Assembly: GCF_000195915.1 (NCBI RefSeq)
Contig: NC_002578.1
Span: 1,049,644-1,113,643 of the forward strand
Length of the DNA stretch: 64,000 nt
Direction of reading: 5' to 3'
Origin: Thermoplasma acidophilum DSM 1728
GTDB taxonomy: Archaea > Thermoplasmatota > Thermoplasmata > Thermoplasmatales > Thermoplasmataceae
The stretch's first letter is position 1; the number at the start of each line of letters is the position of its first letter. The notes beneath the pieces were generated by a model. That model was not told where the DNA came from. It made no database searches and saw only the letters and a program-made list of their open reading frames with translations. Below, piece after piece: positions 63,828 to 64,000 of the stretch. The translations under genes and the position numbers were made by a program.

Positions 63828-64000
63828 TCATATAAATCTGAAAATCAGGAACGTTGTTGCGATCGTTGTCGGTATGGTGTATATCGCTGTGAACTTGGCC
63901 GTACGAACCGCGGAAAATACCGTAGATATGAGTGTCTGGAAGTTGTTCTTTTCTCCCATTTTCACGGTGGCATAATCCGTGGCCATGCCTACCTTTACAG
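63828..64000 (-). CDS. C-terminal end of a membrane protein (partial)
   Basis: Only the last ~57 codons are present; the gene continues past the right edge. The readable part, VKVGMATDYATVKM and then NNFQTLISTVFSAVRTAKFT, ends in a single hydrophobic helix (AIYTIPTTIATTFLIFRFI) and a stop at 63828. I cannot assign a family from this fragment. Confidence 0.55.
   Translation of the reverse strand, partial: VKVGMATDYATVKMGEKNNFQTLISTVFSAVRTAKFTAIYTIPTTIATTFLIFRFI

Overview
The window is a dense, mostly intact piece of a thermoacidophilic euryarchaeal chromosome, almost certainly Thermoplasma and probably T. acidophilum. This rests on the start of a thermosome alpha-type chaperonin, the archaeal lipid enzymes GGGP and DGGGP synthase, archaeal information proteins (TFB-type factor, TFS, RpoD, S4/S11/S13/S8e, SRP19, PriL, FEN1, RadB, GINS, NMD3, the XPB-Bax1 pair), cytochrome bd plus succinate dehydrogenase, and many leaderless genes with a TATA box about 25 bases before the start codon. 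The species call is inference from remembered family sequences, not from a search.

Layout. 0-10 kb: thermosome (cut by the window edge), an Lrp/AsnC regulator, a geranylgeranyl-reductase-like flavoprotein, thioredoxin reductase, a TauE/SafE permease, tRNA-His, a DUF998 membrane protein, arginine deiminase, NMD3, a phosphoesterase and a DUF72 protein. 10-27 kb: a DUF255 thioredoxin-fold protein, cydAB, gamma-glutamyltranspeptidase, a leftward operon mptD-THEP1-trm1-DGGGPS-GGGPS, a UvrD-like helicase-nuclease and sdhABCD. 27-38.9 kb: CoA-binding protein, TFS, a PH-like/zinc-ribbon protein, an EamA transporter, tRNA-Thr, DsrE-like protein, SPOUT methyltransferase and FKBP, indolepyruvate oxidoreductase iorAB, RibA, a methyltransferase, and the XPB-Bax1 repair pair. 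39-47.4 kb: aminotransferase and MoaD, a TFB-like factor without zinc ribbon, a degenerate SDR with no canonical start codon, two MoeA paralogues and an MFS exporter. 47.4-53.8 kb: an accessory island with an uncharacterised five-gene ABC-transporter/exported-protein cassette and decayed mobile DNA, ending at tRNA-Gly. 53.9-64 kb: rpoD-rps11-rps4-rps13, an MFS transporter, FEN1-RadB, PepQ-PriL, SRP19-S8e, a NifX-like protein and GINS.

Most notable signals. (1) A dispersed family of short, non-autonomous IS605/TnpB-derived elements (about 1.8, 8.8 and 40.5 kb) shares the same internal junction, with a larger TnpB zinc-ribbon remnant at 52.7-53.1 kb and a solo right end at 53.65 kb. (2) The ABC/exported-protein cassette at 47.9-51.7 kb is of unknown purpose. 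(3) The pterin gene mptD is split by one extra base. (4) A TFB paralogue lacks its zinc ribbon and is followed by a gene with no usable start codon. Energy metabolism genes (sdh, cyd, ior) fit a facultatively aerobic peptide-using heterotroph; repair and replication genes cluster at 57.7-63.6 kb.
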